Below, in pieces: positions 9,208 through 17,050 of a DNA stretch of 64,000 nucleotides. A program made the translations under genes and the position numbers. Below the pieces are notes generated by a model. The model was not told where the DNA came from, did no database searches, and was given only the letters and a program-made list of their open reading frames with translations. This DNA is from SHZL01 sp963784425 (GTDB lineage: Bacteria; Pseudomonadota; Gammaproteobacteria; Xanthomonadales; SZUA-36), in assembly GCA_963784425.1 (NCBI GenBank), contig CAWARM010000019.1:13803-77802 (forward strand), read 5' to 3'. Numbering within the stretch: position 1 is the stretch's first letter; each line of letters opens with the position of its first letter.

Positions 9208-10082
9208 TACGGATACATCGGCGGCACACCCTCCGGGCGGGCACGGAAGCGCTTGTAACTCCACAAATACTGGGCCGGATCAATGGCAATGCACTGCTCG
9301 ACACCGCGGTTGACTTCAGCGAGGGCAATGTCCATGTCGTCAGAATGGATGCCGGCGCCGGCCGGAAAAACGTGCATGCGATAGCGTCCGCCTTCGAGCC
9401 GCTCACACACCGCGAAAAAAACCTCGCACCCGGTTTTGTGGATCAGCCTCGGCGCCATGACTCCTGTCAGTGCCGGGACACCAAAGAACGGCGCGAACCG
9501 CCCCTGCCCGGAACCGGGCTGCTGATCCGGCAAGATGCCTGCGCCCTTACCTGCCAGCACATGGGCATACAGTTTACGCAAACCACTCGCAGTGGCTGGC
9601 AGCATATTGGCTCCACCGCGGCGGCGCTGCTGCAACAGCGCTTTTTCCAGCCCGGGATGCGCGGGGGGTTTATACAGGATGACAATGTCCGGAAATTTCT
9701 GCAGGAACATTCCCAGGTATTCCCAGGCGCCAAAATGCGGCGCGAGCACCACCACGCCCTTGCCATGGGTCAGTGACTCCTCGAACAGTTTTACCCCCAC
9801 AGCGCCGTCGCACATGGCTTGTAGCCGATCCAGCGGCCAATACCAGTTGCGCCCGGTTTCAAAGATAGAACACACGTAATGCACAAAACTTTGCCGCACC
9901 AGTGCGTCGATTTTGGCATCGTCAAGCCTGGGATAGCAGGCCCTGAGGTTGATCGCGGCCACGCTCCGCTTCCCAGGAGAAAGCCGCATCCATAAACCGG
10001 CGAGGCGCCGCGCCAGGCGGTACGGCGCGGGACCAGGCAACAAGGCGAGCAGCCATAAAACGCCCCGTGCCAGCCAGATCAT
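9207..10082 (-). CDS. LpxL/HtrB-like lauroyl/lysophospholipid acyltransferase
   Basis: The 291-residue product has an N-terminal membrane anchor (residues ~1-20) and the HX4E catalytic pair H116-F-G-A-W-E121 of the LpxL/HtrB acyltransferase family. The substrate-binding R-x-x-x-x and G-x-I-x-x-x-x-D-Q-Q block follows (AGILPDQQPG). Family members add secondary acyl chains to lipid A at the inner face of the cytoplasmic membrane. Length and motif order match the family. The gene is monocistronic as far as I can see, and its 3' end touches the inverted-repeat element. Whether it is a true lipid A enzyme or acylates another lipid (for example ornithine or aryl-polyene lipids) cannot be decided from sequence alone. 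Confidence 0.85.
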   Translation of the reverse strand: MIWLARGVLWLLALLPGPAPYRLARRLAGLWMRLSPGKRSVAAINLRACYPRLDDAKIDALVRQSFVHYVCSIFETGRNWYWPLDRLQAMCDGAVGVKLFEESLTHGKGVVVLAPHFGAWEYLGMFLQKFPDIVILYKPPAHPGLEKALLQQRRRGGANMLPATASGLRKLYAHVLAGKGAGILPDQQPGSGQGRFAPFFGVPALTGVMAPRLIHKTGCEVFFAVCERLEGGRYRMHVFPAGAGIHSDDMDIALAEVNRGVEQCIAIDPAQYLWSYKRFRARPEGVPPMYP

Positions 10083-10420
10083 CGGCTGCCCACCCTGTAT
10101 GACCGAGAATATTGGGGCTTGGCGGTGCGTGCTCGCGCCACGAAGCGATGGATTTCAAGGAAGGACACCAGCATCTCCGCAGGGTAACTGAAGTGAGTGA
10201 ATATGTCTGCTGGCTGTAACCGATATGCCGTGCTGCAGAAAGCAATCCAACGTCGCAACCTGAGCTGTTGTAGCTGTTTGTTTGCACCTGATTATGCTGC
10301 AGCGCTTGCTTGACGCAGTGCACACCGGGCGCGAGGATATGCCCTTGCAGCCCTGCTCCTGCTTGTAGCGCTGCCCGGCGCGGCCTGGCAATACCCTACC
10401 CACTCATTCGGGAGAAACCT
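10083..10420. other. Intergenic region, 338 nt, divergent promoters expected
   Basis: This region separates the minus-strand acyltransferase from the plus-strand membrane protein at 10421. I see no credible gene, hairpin terminator or strong promoter. A TTGACG at 10310-10315 could serve as a -35 box for the plus-strand gene, but no matching -10 sits at a normal distance. The short frame that begins at 10310 has no ribosome-binding site and is best treated as leader for the 10421 start. Confidence 0.5.
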
Positions 10421-10879
10421 ATGGCAAGTGATATCGAAAGTTTGAAAGCAAATCTCAGGCATTGGACTTTGTTGCTGGGGGTCCTGCAAATTACGGTCGG
10501 CTGCATGGTCGGGTTCATCCCGCCTCCAGCCGTGCAGTGGTTTCGCGGCATTGTGATGGCTCACATTGAGTTCACAGCAAATGGTGTCCTCATGGTTGTG
10601 CTTGGCCTGTTGGTCAGCCAGCTCTGTTTAGGTCCGGCGGCATTCAAGACATGGTTTGCAACGCTGCAAATTGGCTCCTGGACAAACGGGGCAGCGGGGC
10701 TGGCGGCCGCTTTTACCGGGTCTTCGTCGCAACTCATGTCGACGCTGAATGAAAAATTTCCGCCGCCACATGGTGTTGACAGCCAGGTGGTCACCGGCCT
10801 GTTGCAAACGTGCGGTGTCACCATCCTGATTGCACTTCTGCTCACACTCTATGGGCTGTTGCGTTCCAGGCCCAGATGA
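10421..10879 (+). CDS. Small polytopic membrane protein, HAB-mutase/styrene-oxide-isomerase-like
   Basis: The start at 10421 is set by GGGAGA six nt upstream. The product has 152 residues and four predicted membrane helices: ~14-34, ~47-66, ~76-96 and ~125-147. Helix 2 begins with A-H-I-E-F-T-A-N-G-V-L-M, which resembles the A-H-x-x-x-x-x-N-G signature of hydroxylaminobenzene mutase (HabA/B) and styrene-oxide isomerase membrane proteins. I recognise the pattern but not a close relative, so the enzymatic role is tentative. Its stop overlaps the start of the next gene (ATGA), which suggests translational coupling with a reductase. Confidence 0.5.
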   Translation: MASDIESLKANLRHWTLLLGVLQITVGCMVGFIPPPAVQWFRGIVMAHIEFTANGVLMVVLGLLVSQLCLGPAAFKTWFATLQIGSWTNGAAGLAAAFTGSSSQLMSTLNEKFPPPHGVDSQVVTGLLQTCGVTILIALLLTLYGLLRSRPR

Positions 10880-11748
10880 AAGTCCTCATCACCGGAGCTT
10901 CAGGCAGGGTTGGGCGAGCTATCTACATCCGGCTTTGCTCCGGGCATGAAGTACTCGGCTATGACCAGGCTCCATCGTCAACAGCGGATGTAGTCGCGCC
11001 ACTTGAGGACACCGACCGGCTGCGCGGCGCACTTGAGGGCATCGACGCGGTGGTGCATACGGCCGCGCTGCATGCACCGCACGTAGGCTTTCGCAGCGAG
11101 GCTGAATTTGAACGGGTGAATGTGCACTGCACCGCTGAACTGCTGCGCCTTTCGCTGGAAGCGGGCATTCGGCGTTTCGTCTTTACCAGTACCACTGCGC
11201 TGTATGGCGCTGCTGCCACGCCACCCGGGCAGGCAGGCTGGACTACGGAAGACACGGTGCCCCAGCCACGAACGATTTACCACCGCACCAAATTGCAAGC
11301 CGAGAGTTTGCTTGAGGCTGCAGCAGGCAGGGGCGAGCTCAAGGTCACGGTGCTGCGCATGTCGCGCTGCTTCCCCGAGCTTGCGCCCCTTATGGCCACC
11401 TACCGATTGCATCGCGGAGTAGACGCACGCGACGTAGCCGATGCCCATGCTGCCGCGCTGGAAAGCGGTGGTGGCGGATTTCGCAAGTTCATCATTTCCG
11501 GGGCAACGCCATTTGTACCCGGGGACTGCAAGGACCTGTTTGAATCCGCCCCCGGTGTCTTGCGCCGCCGCGCCCCCGGCCTCGTGGCGGAATTTGAGCG
11601 ACGAAGCTGGGCACTGCCCGACCGCATTGACCGGGTCTATTCGTCACTCAGAGCCATCAGTGAGCTTGGCTGGAACCCGCAGTTCGGTTATGCCGAGGTG
11701 CTGGCAGAACTCGACCGGCGCTCCTCCGAGGTTTTGCCTTTTAGATAA
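10876..11748 (+). CDS. NAD-dependent epimerase/dehydratase (extended SDR)
   Basis: The 290-residue protein has the N-terminal Rossmann motif G-A-S-G-R-V-G (residues 7-13) and the catalytic Y135-x-x-x-K139 preceded by a T-S-T-T segment (~104-107), the classic SDR triad. These proteins act on nucleotide-sugars or related carbonyl substrates using bound NAD(P). The start ATG at 10876 overlaps the stop of the upstream membrane-protein gene by 4 nt, so the two are coupled. The substrate is not predictable. The C-terminal R-D-V-A-D-A-H motif matches the epimerase family. It is the second gene of a two-gene unit. Confidence 0.85.
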   Translation: MKVLITGASGRVGRAIYIRLCSGHEVLGYDQAPSSTADVVAPLEDTDRLRGALEGIDAVVHTAALHAPHVGFRSEAEFERVNVHCTAELLRLSLEAGIRRFVFTSTTALYGAAATPPGQAGWTTEDTVPQPRTIYHRTKLQAESLLEAAAGRGELKVTVLRMSRCFPELAPLMATYRLHRGVDARDVADAHAAALESGGGGFRKFIISGATPFVPGDCKDLFESAPGVLRRRAPGLVAEFERRSWALPDRIDRVYSSLRAISELGWNPQFGYAEVLAELDRRSSEVLPFR

Positions 11749-11830
11749 CGAGGCTGCAAGAAGCGGTGACTTTAGCGCAGACGCGCGAGTAGAATCGCCT
11801 CTCCGTGCGGTTGTCTTAAGGAGGCTGGTC

Positions 11831-12295
11831 GTGCACCGTATTTGTCCACTGATGCTGCTGCTATGCGGCTTCTCGGCTGCAGCTTTTGCCCAAAGCACTG
11901 CGCTGCAAAACGATTCCCCTTGGCCCATCTTGCCCGAAAGCCTTAACTGGGTCGGAGTACCCAATGCTCCGGCTTTGCAGACGGCGTGGGTGCTGGGGTC
12001 CGAGCAGGCCATGGGTGCCTATGTGCTGCGCGTCAGGATTGCCGCCAACGGGCGCATTCCTCCGCACGCCCATCCCGACGCACGCAACAGCACCGTGCTC
12101 GCCGGAACTCTGTACGTGGGTTTTGGCGAAATCTTTGACGAGAGCAAGGTGGTCGCCGTGCCAGTCGGCGCAGTATATGTGGCTCCGGCAAATGTTCCGC
12201 ACTACATTTGGGCGAAAGACGGAAACGTTGAGTATCAGGAAACGGGTGTCGGCCCCACCGGCACTGTGATGGCGCCAAACAATAATGCTCCATAG
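11831..12295 (+). CDS. Exported cupin-domain protein
   Basis: I place the start at the GTG at 11831 because a perfect AAGGAGG (11818-11824) sits 6 nt upstream and the resulting N-terminus is a clean signal peptide ending in A-A-A-F-A-Q. The mature protein is one cupin barrel of ~130 residues, with H-A-H-P-D-A and later N-V-P-H-Y as likely metal ligands and the typical G-T-L-Y-V-G-F-G-E first motif. Cupins of this size in the periplasm often bind small molecules or metal, but no activity can be assigned. The gene stands alone between the SDR gene and a degraded membrane ORF. Confidence 0.75.
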   Translation: MHRICPLMLLLCGFSAAAFAQSTALQNDSPWPILPESLNWVGVPNAPALQTAWVLGSEQAMGAYVLRVRIAANGRIPPHAHPDARNSTVLAGTLYVGFGEIFDESKVVAVPVGAVYVAPANVPHYIWAKDGNVEYQETGVGPTGTVMAPNNNAP

Positions 12296-12312
12296 ACTGG
12301 AAGTATTTGTCC

Positions 12313-12600
12313 GTGGATAGTTTTCGCTGGATAGCGGTTGCCTTGTCCATGACCCTGGGCCTTGGGATTACGCGACTGCTTGCATCCTTTGTCGCGGTAT
12401 TCCGTTCAAGGAGACATTCCAGGCTGGACTGGGATATAACCCCCGGAACTCACGGCACATCTACTCTGTTGCCGCTGATTCTTCTTCCCCTGATATTTTT
12501 GTTGTGTCGCTCGCGTCGTGCCCAGGTAGTTGTAACCATTGCCTACCTCGTGTTGGGATTGTGGTCGTCATGGTCGATGTCACCGGCGTATTACACATAG
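12313..12600 (+). CDS. Small membrane protein, probably internally deleted
   Basis: A GTG at 12313 with GGAAG (12299-12303) gives a 95-residue frame. Its first ~35 residues (one membrane helix, then R-S-R-R-H-S-R-L-D-W) look like the opening of a longer multi-helix inner-membrane protein family that I remember only by its W-I-x-x-x-L-S-x-x-L-G-L-G-I-T-R-L start. After L-D-W the expected second helix is missing. The frame passes through D-I-T-P-G-T-H-G-T directly into what looks like a last helix and tail. I read this as a deletion remnant that may still be translated. Function is unknown. Confidence 0.4.
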   Translation: MDSFRWIAVALSMTLGLGITRLLASFVAVFRSRRHSRLDWDITPGTHGTSTLLPLILLPLIFLLCRSRRAQVVVTIAYLVLGLWSSWSMSPAYYT

Positions 12601-12615
12601 GCGTCTGCGGAGAAC

Positions 12616-13848
12616 ATGAGCGTTAGTTTTCCGAAACAACTTGTTCGCCTGGCATCGCATATTGGTGCCAATGCAAATGACAGCAGCGATATTGTCCTGA
12701 AAAAAACGTTGCTGGTGCTCTCGTCTTCAATGATGGCTTCACTGGCCATTGTATGGGGGCTTAGCTATCTGGCTTTTGGGGAATACCTGGCTGGCGCCAT
12801 TCCTCTCGCCTATTCCGCTCTGTCATTCATCAGTATTGGGCTATTTTCCCTGACCGGCCGCTACAAATTGTTTCGCTTTAGTCAACTGCTACTACCGCTA
12901 CTGCTACCCTTTTTCCTGATGCTCGCATTGGGCGGGTTTGTTAATTCCAGCGCAGTAGTCTTGTGGTCACTAAGCAGCCCCCTGGGCGCTTTGGTTTTTG
13001 CTGGACGCAGCCAGGCCAAAGCGTGGTTCCTGACTTTCCTTGCCTTGGTGGTTCTTGGGGCAATTGTTGAGCCCCTGGTCCAGAGGGCAAGCGACCTGCC
13101 GGCGATAATGAGGACCATTTTCTTCGCAATGAACATCGGCTGTACATCGACGGTAGTTTTTGTCTTGCTGCAATACTTTGTAAGCCAAAAAGACACAACG
13201 CTCAAAATGCTTGACGATGAGCGAGCAAAATCTGAGCACCTGCTGCTAAATATTCTGCCCAAACCAATTGCCGAAATTTTAAAGAATGAGAGTCGCACGA
13301 TTGCAGACCAGTTTGACCAGGTGAGCGTTCTTTTTGCCGATATCGTTGACTTCACGCCGATGTCTGCGCTCGTTACTCCCGTGGAACTTGTGGAACTACT
13401 CAATGAAGTGTTTTCATATTTTGACACGCTGGTCGAAAAATACCGGCTTGAGAAAATCAAGACCATCGGCGATTGTTATATGGCCGCCGCCGGCCTGCCC
13501 CAACAGCGCCCGGACCACGCCCACGTGCTGATCCGGATGGCAATCGATGTACGTGAGCATTTCGCCGAACATCCATGTCGGGGCAGGCTGTTGAGTTTTC
13601 GCATCGGAATCAATTCCGGCGCAGTCGTAGCCGGGGTCATAGGGCATACGAAATTTGCCTACGACCTGTGGGGTGATGTGGTCAATACAGCTAGCCGAAT
13701 GGAATCGCATGGCGTGGGAGGGGAAATCCAGATCACACGGGCAACATACGAATTGATAAAAACCGACTTTGTTTGTGTGCCACGTGGCGTGGTAAACGTA
13801 AAGGGCAAAGGAGAAATGGAAGTTTGGCTAGTGAAAACACCTTTGTGA
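12616..13848 (+). CDS. Membrane-anchored class III adenylate cyclase
   Basis: The 410-residue protein makes cAMP from ATP. Residues ~30-190 contain about six membrane helices in place of a known sensor domain. A short linker (~190-232) leads to a class III cyclase domain. Visible catalytic features are the metal aspartates D242 (V-L-F-A-D-I-V-D-F-T) and D286 (T-I-G-D), the adenine-selecting pair K282/D350 (F-A-Y-D-L-W-G), and the transition-state residues N357 and R361 (N-T-A-S-R). All are present, so activity and ATP specificity are expected. The start is ATG 12616. The gene is isolated. A cyclic-nucleotide-binding protein is encoded 22 kb away at 36413, but no direct link is shown. Confidence 0.92.
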   Translation: MSVSFPKQLVRLASHIGANANDSSDIVLKKTLLVLSSSMMASLAIVWGLSYLAFGEYLAGAIPLAYSALSFISIGLFSLTGRYKLFRFSQLLLPLLLPFFLMLALGGFVNSSAVVLWSLSSPLGALVFAGRSQAKAWFLTFLALVVLGAIVEPLVQRASDLPAIMRTIFFAMNIGCTSTVVFVLLQYFVSQKDTTLKMLDDERAKSEHLLLNILPKPIAEILKNESRTIADQFDQVSVLFADIVDFTPMSALVTPVELVELLNEVFSYFDTLVEKYRLEKIKTIGDCYMAAAGLPQQRPDHAHVLIRMAIDVREHFAEHPCRGRLLSFRIGINSGAVVAGVIGHTKFAYDLWGDVVNTASRMESHGVGGEIQITRATYELIKTDFVCVPRGVVNVKGKGEMEVWLVKTPL

Positions 13849-14010
13849 AACGAGACCCGGCCATGCGGCCAACACCATGTTCGTTAGCTCAAGGCCAGCC
13901 TGGAACTGTACTTGACTCGCGGAATGCGGTGGCGGATTCTGAGGCGCAACACCACGGAACGGGGGTCTGAGTTTTGTTGGTCATCAAAGGGCAACGTGAG
14001 CTAAGATCAC

Positions 14011-14760
14011 ATGATGCACTCCTCTATTGAGCGGTCCCCGCAGATCTACGCACGTCTTGGCGGCTTGCTGTATCTCGCCATCATCCTCCTCGGCCTGTTC
14101 GGAGAGATGTTCGTAAGAGCAGCACTCGTCGCTTCCGGCGATCCGGCGGCAACGGCCAATAACATTTTGGCTTCCGACCTTCTTTGGCGTGCAGGCATCG
14201 TCGGCGACCTCCTCATGCAGGTGTGTGATGTGCCAGTGATTGTCGTCCTCTACTTGTTGCTCAGACCCGTGAGCGAGAGTCTCTCGTTGCTGGCAACTTT
14301 GATCAATCTGGTGCAGACCGCTGTACTGGTCAGCAACAAGCTCAACCTGCTTTTTCCCCTTTTCCTGCAGGCAGACGCCGGCTACCTGGGCGCTTTCTCA
14401 CCAGAGCAGCTCCAGGTGCTGTCTTATCTCGCAATCAAGGCGCATGGCTTTGGCTTTGGCATCGGGCTCATCTTTTTTGGCTTCGCATGCCTGGTTCGCG
14501 GCTACCTGATTTTCAGATCCGGTTACTTGCCAAAAACCCTCGGTGTTCTGATCCTGATTGCGGGGCTGTGCTATCTGACCAACAGCTTCGCCCTGCTCCT
14601 GGCGCCTGCATTCGCGGCATCGATTGTTCCCGGTATCCTGGCGCCTGCCTTCATCGGGGAGCTGGCTCTGTGCTTGTGGCTGATCTTCAAAGGCGTGAAC
14701 ACAGAACAATGGAAGCAGCAGGTCGCGCTAAGCCATGCACGCCCGGCATCTGGCCAGTGA
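14011..14760 (+). CDS. DUF4386 family membrane protein
   Basis: The 249-residue protein has six predicted membrane helices (starting near residues 16, 55, 90, 135, 165 and 205). It has the Y-A-R-L-G-G-L-L-Y-L-x-I-I opening and the R-G-Y-L-I-F-R-S-G-Y-L-P motif near residue 165 that I associate with DUF4386. The family has no proven function. ATGs at 14011 and 14014 are both possible. It ends 57 nt before an ABM-domain gene with its own ribosome-binding site, and the two may be cotranscribed. Confidence 0.8.
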   Translation: MMHSSIERSPQIYARLGGLLYLAIILLGLFGEMFVRAALVASGDPAATANNILASDLLWRAGIVGDLLMQVCDVPVIVVLYLLLRPVSESLSLLATLINLVQTAVLVSNKLNLLFPLFLQADAGYLGAFSPEQLQVLSYLAIKAHGFGFGIGLIFFGFACLVRGYLIFRSGYLPKTLGVLILIAGLCYLTNSFALLLAPAFAASIVPGILAPAFIGELALCLWLIFKGVNTEQWKQQVALSHARPASGQ

Positions 14761-14817
14761 CGCCCTGGCCTTCAATCAAGAGCACACCGCCCGACTCACA
14801 ATCCATGGAGTAATCGC

Positions 14818-15189
14818 ATGCTTCAGCTCAAACCACTGGACCAGAAGGTTCCGATTTTTCAGCAGATCAATACCGAACTTTCACCGGTTGTGCTGGTGAA
14901 TGTCTTCGAGGTGGCGGAACAAGACATTCCGGCGCTGCTGGAAGCCTGGGAAACAGATGCCAACTGGATGAAGCAGCAGCCGGGCTACATCTCAACCCAG
15001 TTGCACCAGGGCATTGCCGGGAGCACGGTATTCATGAACTACGCATTGTGGGAGTCAGTGGCCCATTTTCGGGCAGCGTTTACCCATCCTGATTTCCAGC
15101 AGGCTCTCGGACACTATCCGTCCAGCGCCGTGGCCTCACCACATCTCTTCACGCGGCTAAGCGTGCCCAATTTATGTGTCGGTCCTTAG
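14818..15189 (+). CDS. Antibiotic-biosynthesis-monooxygenase (ABM) domain protein
   Basis: The 123-residue single-domain protein has GGAG (14807-14810) 7 nt before its ATG. The fold is recognisable from V-V-L-V-N-V-F-E-V, the central W-E-T-D-A-N-W-M-K-Q-Q-P-G-Y-I-S-T-Q-L-H and the strand Y-A-L-W-E-S-V-A-H-F-R-A-A-F. These are typical of dimeric ABM/Dabb-type ferredoxin-like barrels, which include quinone-forming monooxygenases and haem-degrading enzymes. No cofactor residue can be named, so the role remains general oxidation or small-molecule handling. Confidence 0.8.
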   Translation: MLQLKPLDQKVPIFQQINTELSPVVLVNVFEVAEQDIPALLEAWETDANWMKQQPGYISTQLHQGIAGSTVFMNYALWESVAHFRAAFTHPDFQQALGHYPSSAVASPHLFTRLSVPNLCVGP

Positions 15190-15293
15190 CTCAGCGATCT
15201 CAGCTTGTGCGTTAGGTAGCAGTCACAGCGCAAATGACCCAGGCACTTCCTCCCGGCCAACGAGAAAGGCCGTCGTTTCCGCGATTCAGTCTC

Positions 15294-15339
15294 GCTCAAT
15301 TCGCCGGCCGCTTTCCAGGGAACACGTCGCGAATTGAGC
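15294..15339. repeat. 11-bp perfect inverted repeat in the 316-nt gap 15190-15505
   Basis: GCTCAATTCGC (15294-15304) and its exact complement GCGAATTGAGC (15329-15339) flank a 24-nt GC-rich spacer. No T-run follows on either strand, so a classical terminator is unlikely. A protein-binding dyad or the foot of a structured RNA is possible. The rest of the gap shows no gene. TTGCCA at about 15406, 17 nt before TAGCTT, is a weak promoter candidate for the lipoprotein gene at 15506. Confidence 0.45.
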
Positions 15340-15505
15340 TGGATATACTGGGTTTGCCAGGGCCATGGCGGAAAATGAGGCTGCTGAAAAATCCTGAGAA
15401 TCGTGTTTGCCATAGCGCCAGCAACGATGTAGCTTAATGCCTTGTCCCTAAAGTGCCAAATCCGCGCCGAACTCAGGCGCGCCCAATGCCCAAGGAGCAA
15501 GGCCA

Positions 15506-16984
15506 ATGAAACTACTCAAACGAATACTCTCTATTTGCGCCCTGTGCAGCGTTGCGACCCTCACGCTGCTGGCAGGGTGCAGCAAAACGGAAGACCCCGT
15601 CGCCGTTGCAGAAAAAGCTGACAAGGCTATGGGGACTGCCGCGCCAGGCATTGCTGAAACCAAGGCCATCGCCGAGGAAGCTTTTATCTACGGCCTGCCG
15701 ATCGTGATGAACTATGCTGTGATGAATGAATTCGTGCTGGACAAGAACTCGGGGCAATACAAGGCGCCGTTCAATACCATCAGCAACGAAGCCCGTGTCT
15801 TTACCTACGAGGACACGGCCGTGATAACGCCCAATAGCGACACGCCCTATTCGATGCTCTGGCTGGATTTGCGCGCGGAACCGATGGTGATCTCGGTGCC
15901 GGCAGTGGAAAAAGAGCGCTACTATTCGGTGATGTTGACTGACGGCAATACCTACAATTATGGCTATGTCGGCAGCCGCGCGACGGGCTCCGATGCAGGT
16001 AATTACCTGGTGGCGGGTCCCGACTGGAAAGGAGAGGCTCCTGTCGGTATCGGCAAGGTCTTCCATTCAACAACGCCCTTTGCGCTCACCATTTTCCGCA
16101 CCCAATTGTTCAATCCTGAGGACATGCCCAACGTGGTCAAAGTGCAGGAAGGCTACAAGGCACAGCCCCTGTCTGCCTTCCTGAACCAGCCAGCAGCGCC
16201 TAAAGCTCCAGCGATTGATTTCCCGCCGGCGACGACAGCCGGAATCAAGGAGAATTTCTACGCCTACCTTGATGCCGCCCTTCAGTTCGTGCCGGCAACG
16301 CAACAGGACCAAGCGATCCGCGCAAAGCTCGCGAGCATCGGCATAGGACCGGGCAAGACCTTTGAGTTCAAGGATCTCTCGGCGGAGCACAAGGCGGCAG
16401 TCCTGCTGGCGATGAAGGAAGGCGACGACAAAGTCGCCGAATACCTGGACTCGGGCATGAAGGACATCAATGGCTGGAAAGTCGGGTCGCTGCAGGGCGA
16501 CAGTGCCTTCTACAAGGGCGATTGGCTGAAGCGGGCGGCGGCCGCAAAAGCAGGAATCTACGGCAACGATGCCATCGAGGCCATGTACCCCATGACCCGA
16601 GTTGACGCGAACGGGGAAACCCTCGATGGCAGCAAGCACAACTACACGCTCACCTTCGCATCTGGACAGTTGCCACCGGTAAATGCTTTCTGGTCCATCA
16701 CGATGTACGACGGCAGGACACAACTTCTGATCAAGAACCCGATCAACCGCTACCTCATCAACTCGCCGATGATGCCGGCAATGACCAAGGGTGCGGACGG
16801 CTCTTTGACGCTTTACATCCAGAAGGACTCTCCCGGAAAAGAACTGGAAGCCAACTGGTTGCCGGCGCCCGACGGTCCGATTTACCTCGTGATGCGCCTG
16901 TACTGGCCCAAGACGGAAGCTCCTTCCATCCTGCCGCCCGGCAGCGGAAGTTGGAGCCCTCCGGGTATTGTGCAAGCGAAATAG
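15506..16984 (+). CDS. DUF1254/DUF1214 lipoprotein
   Basis: AAGGAG (15492-15497) lies 8 nt before the ATG. The 492-residue product starts with a lipoprotein signal whose lipobox L-L-A-G-C places the acylated cysteine at residue 25. The body matches the DUF1254 (N-terminal, E-A-F-I-Y-G-L-P-I-V-M-N-Y) plus DUF1214 (C-terminal, F-W-S-I-T-M-Y-D and N-W-L-P-A-P-D-G-P) architecture. These envelope proteins are widespread and of unsettled function. The length is normal and all segments are in one frame. The downstream amidohydrolase is 66 nt away and also exported, so the pair may share a role in the periplasm. Confidence 0.9.
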   Translation: MKLLKRILSICALCSVATLTLLAGCSKTEDPVAVAEKADKAMGTAAPGIAETKAIAEEAFIYGLPIVMNYAVMNEFVLDKNSGQYKAPFNTISNEARVFTYEDTAVITPNSDTPYSMLWLDLRAEPMVISVPAVEKERYYSVMLTDGNTYNYGYVGSRATGSDAGNYLVAGPDWKGEAPVGIGKVFHSTTPFALTIFRTQLFNPEDMPNVVKVQEGYKAQPLSAFLNQPAAPKAPAIDFPPATTAGIKENFYAYLDAALQFVPATQQDQAIRAKLASIGIGPGKTFEFKDLSAEHKAAVLLAMKEGDDKVAEYLDSGMKDINGWKVGSLQGDSAFYKGDWLKRAAAAKAGIYGNDAIEAMYPMTRVDANGETLDGSKHNYTLTFASGQLPPVNAFWSITMYDGRTQLLIKNPINRYLINSPMMPAMTKGADGSLTLYIQKDSPGKELEANWLPAPDGPIYLVMRLYWPKTEAPSILPPGSGSWSPPGIVQAK

Positions 16985-17050
16985 ACTCTTGCAACCTTGC
17001 ACGCGTAAAGTGGCCCACGTGGTCGCATTTCAGCAAAGGAAGCAGATGAG

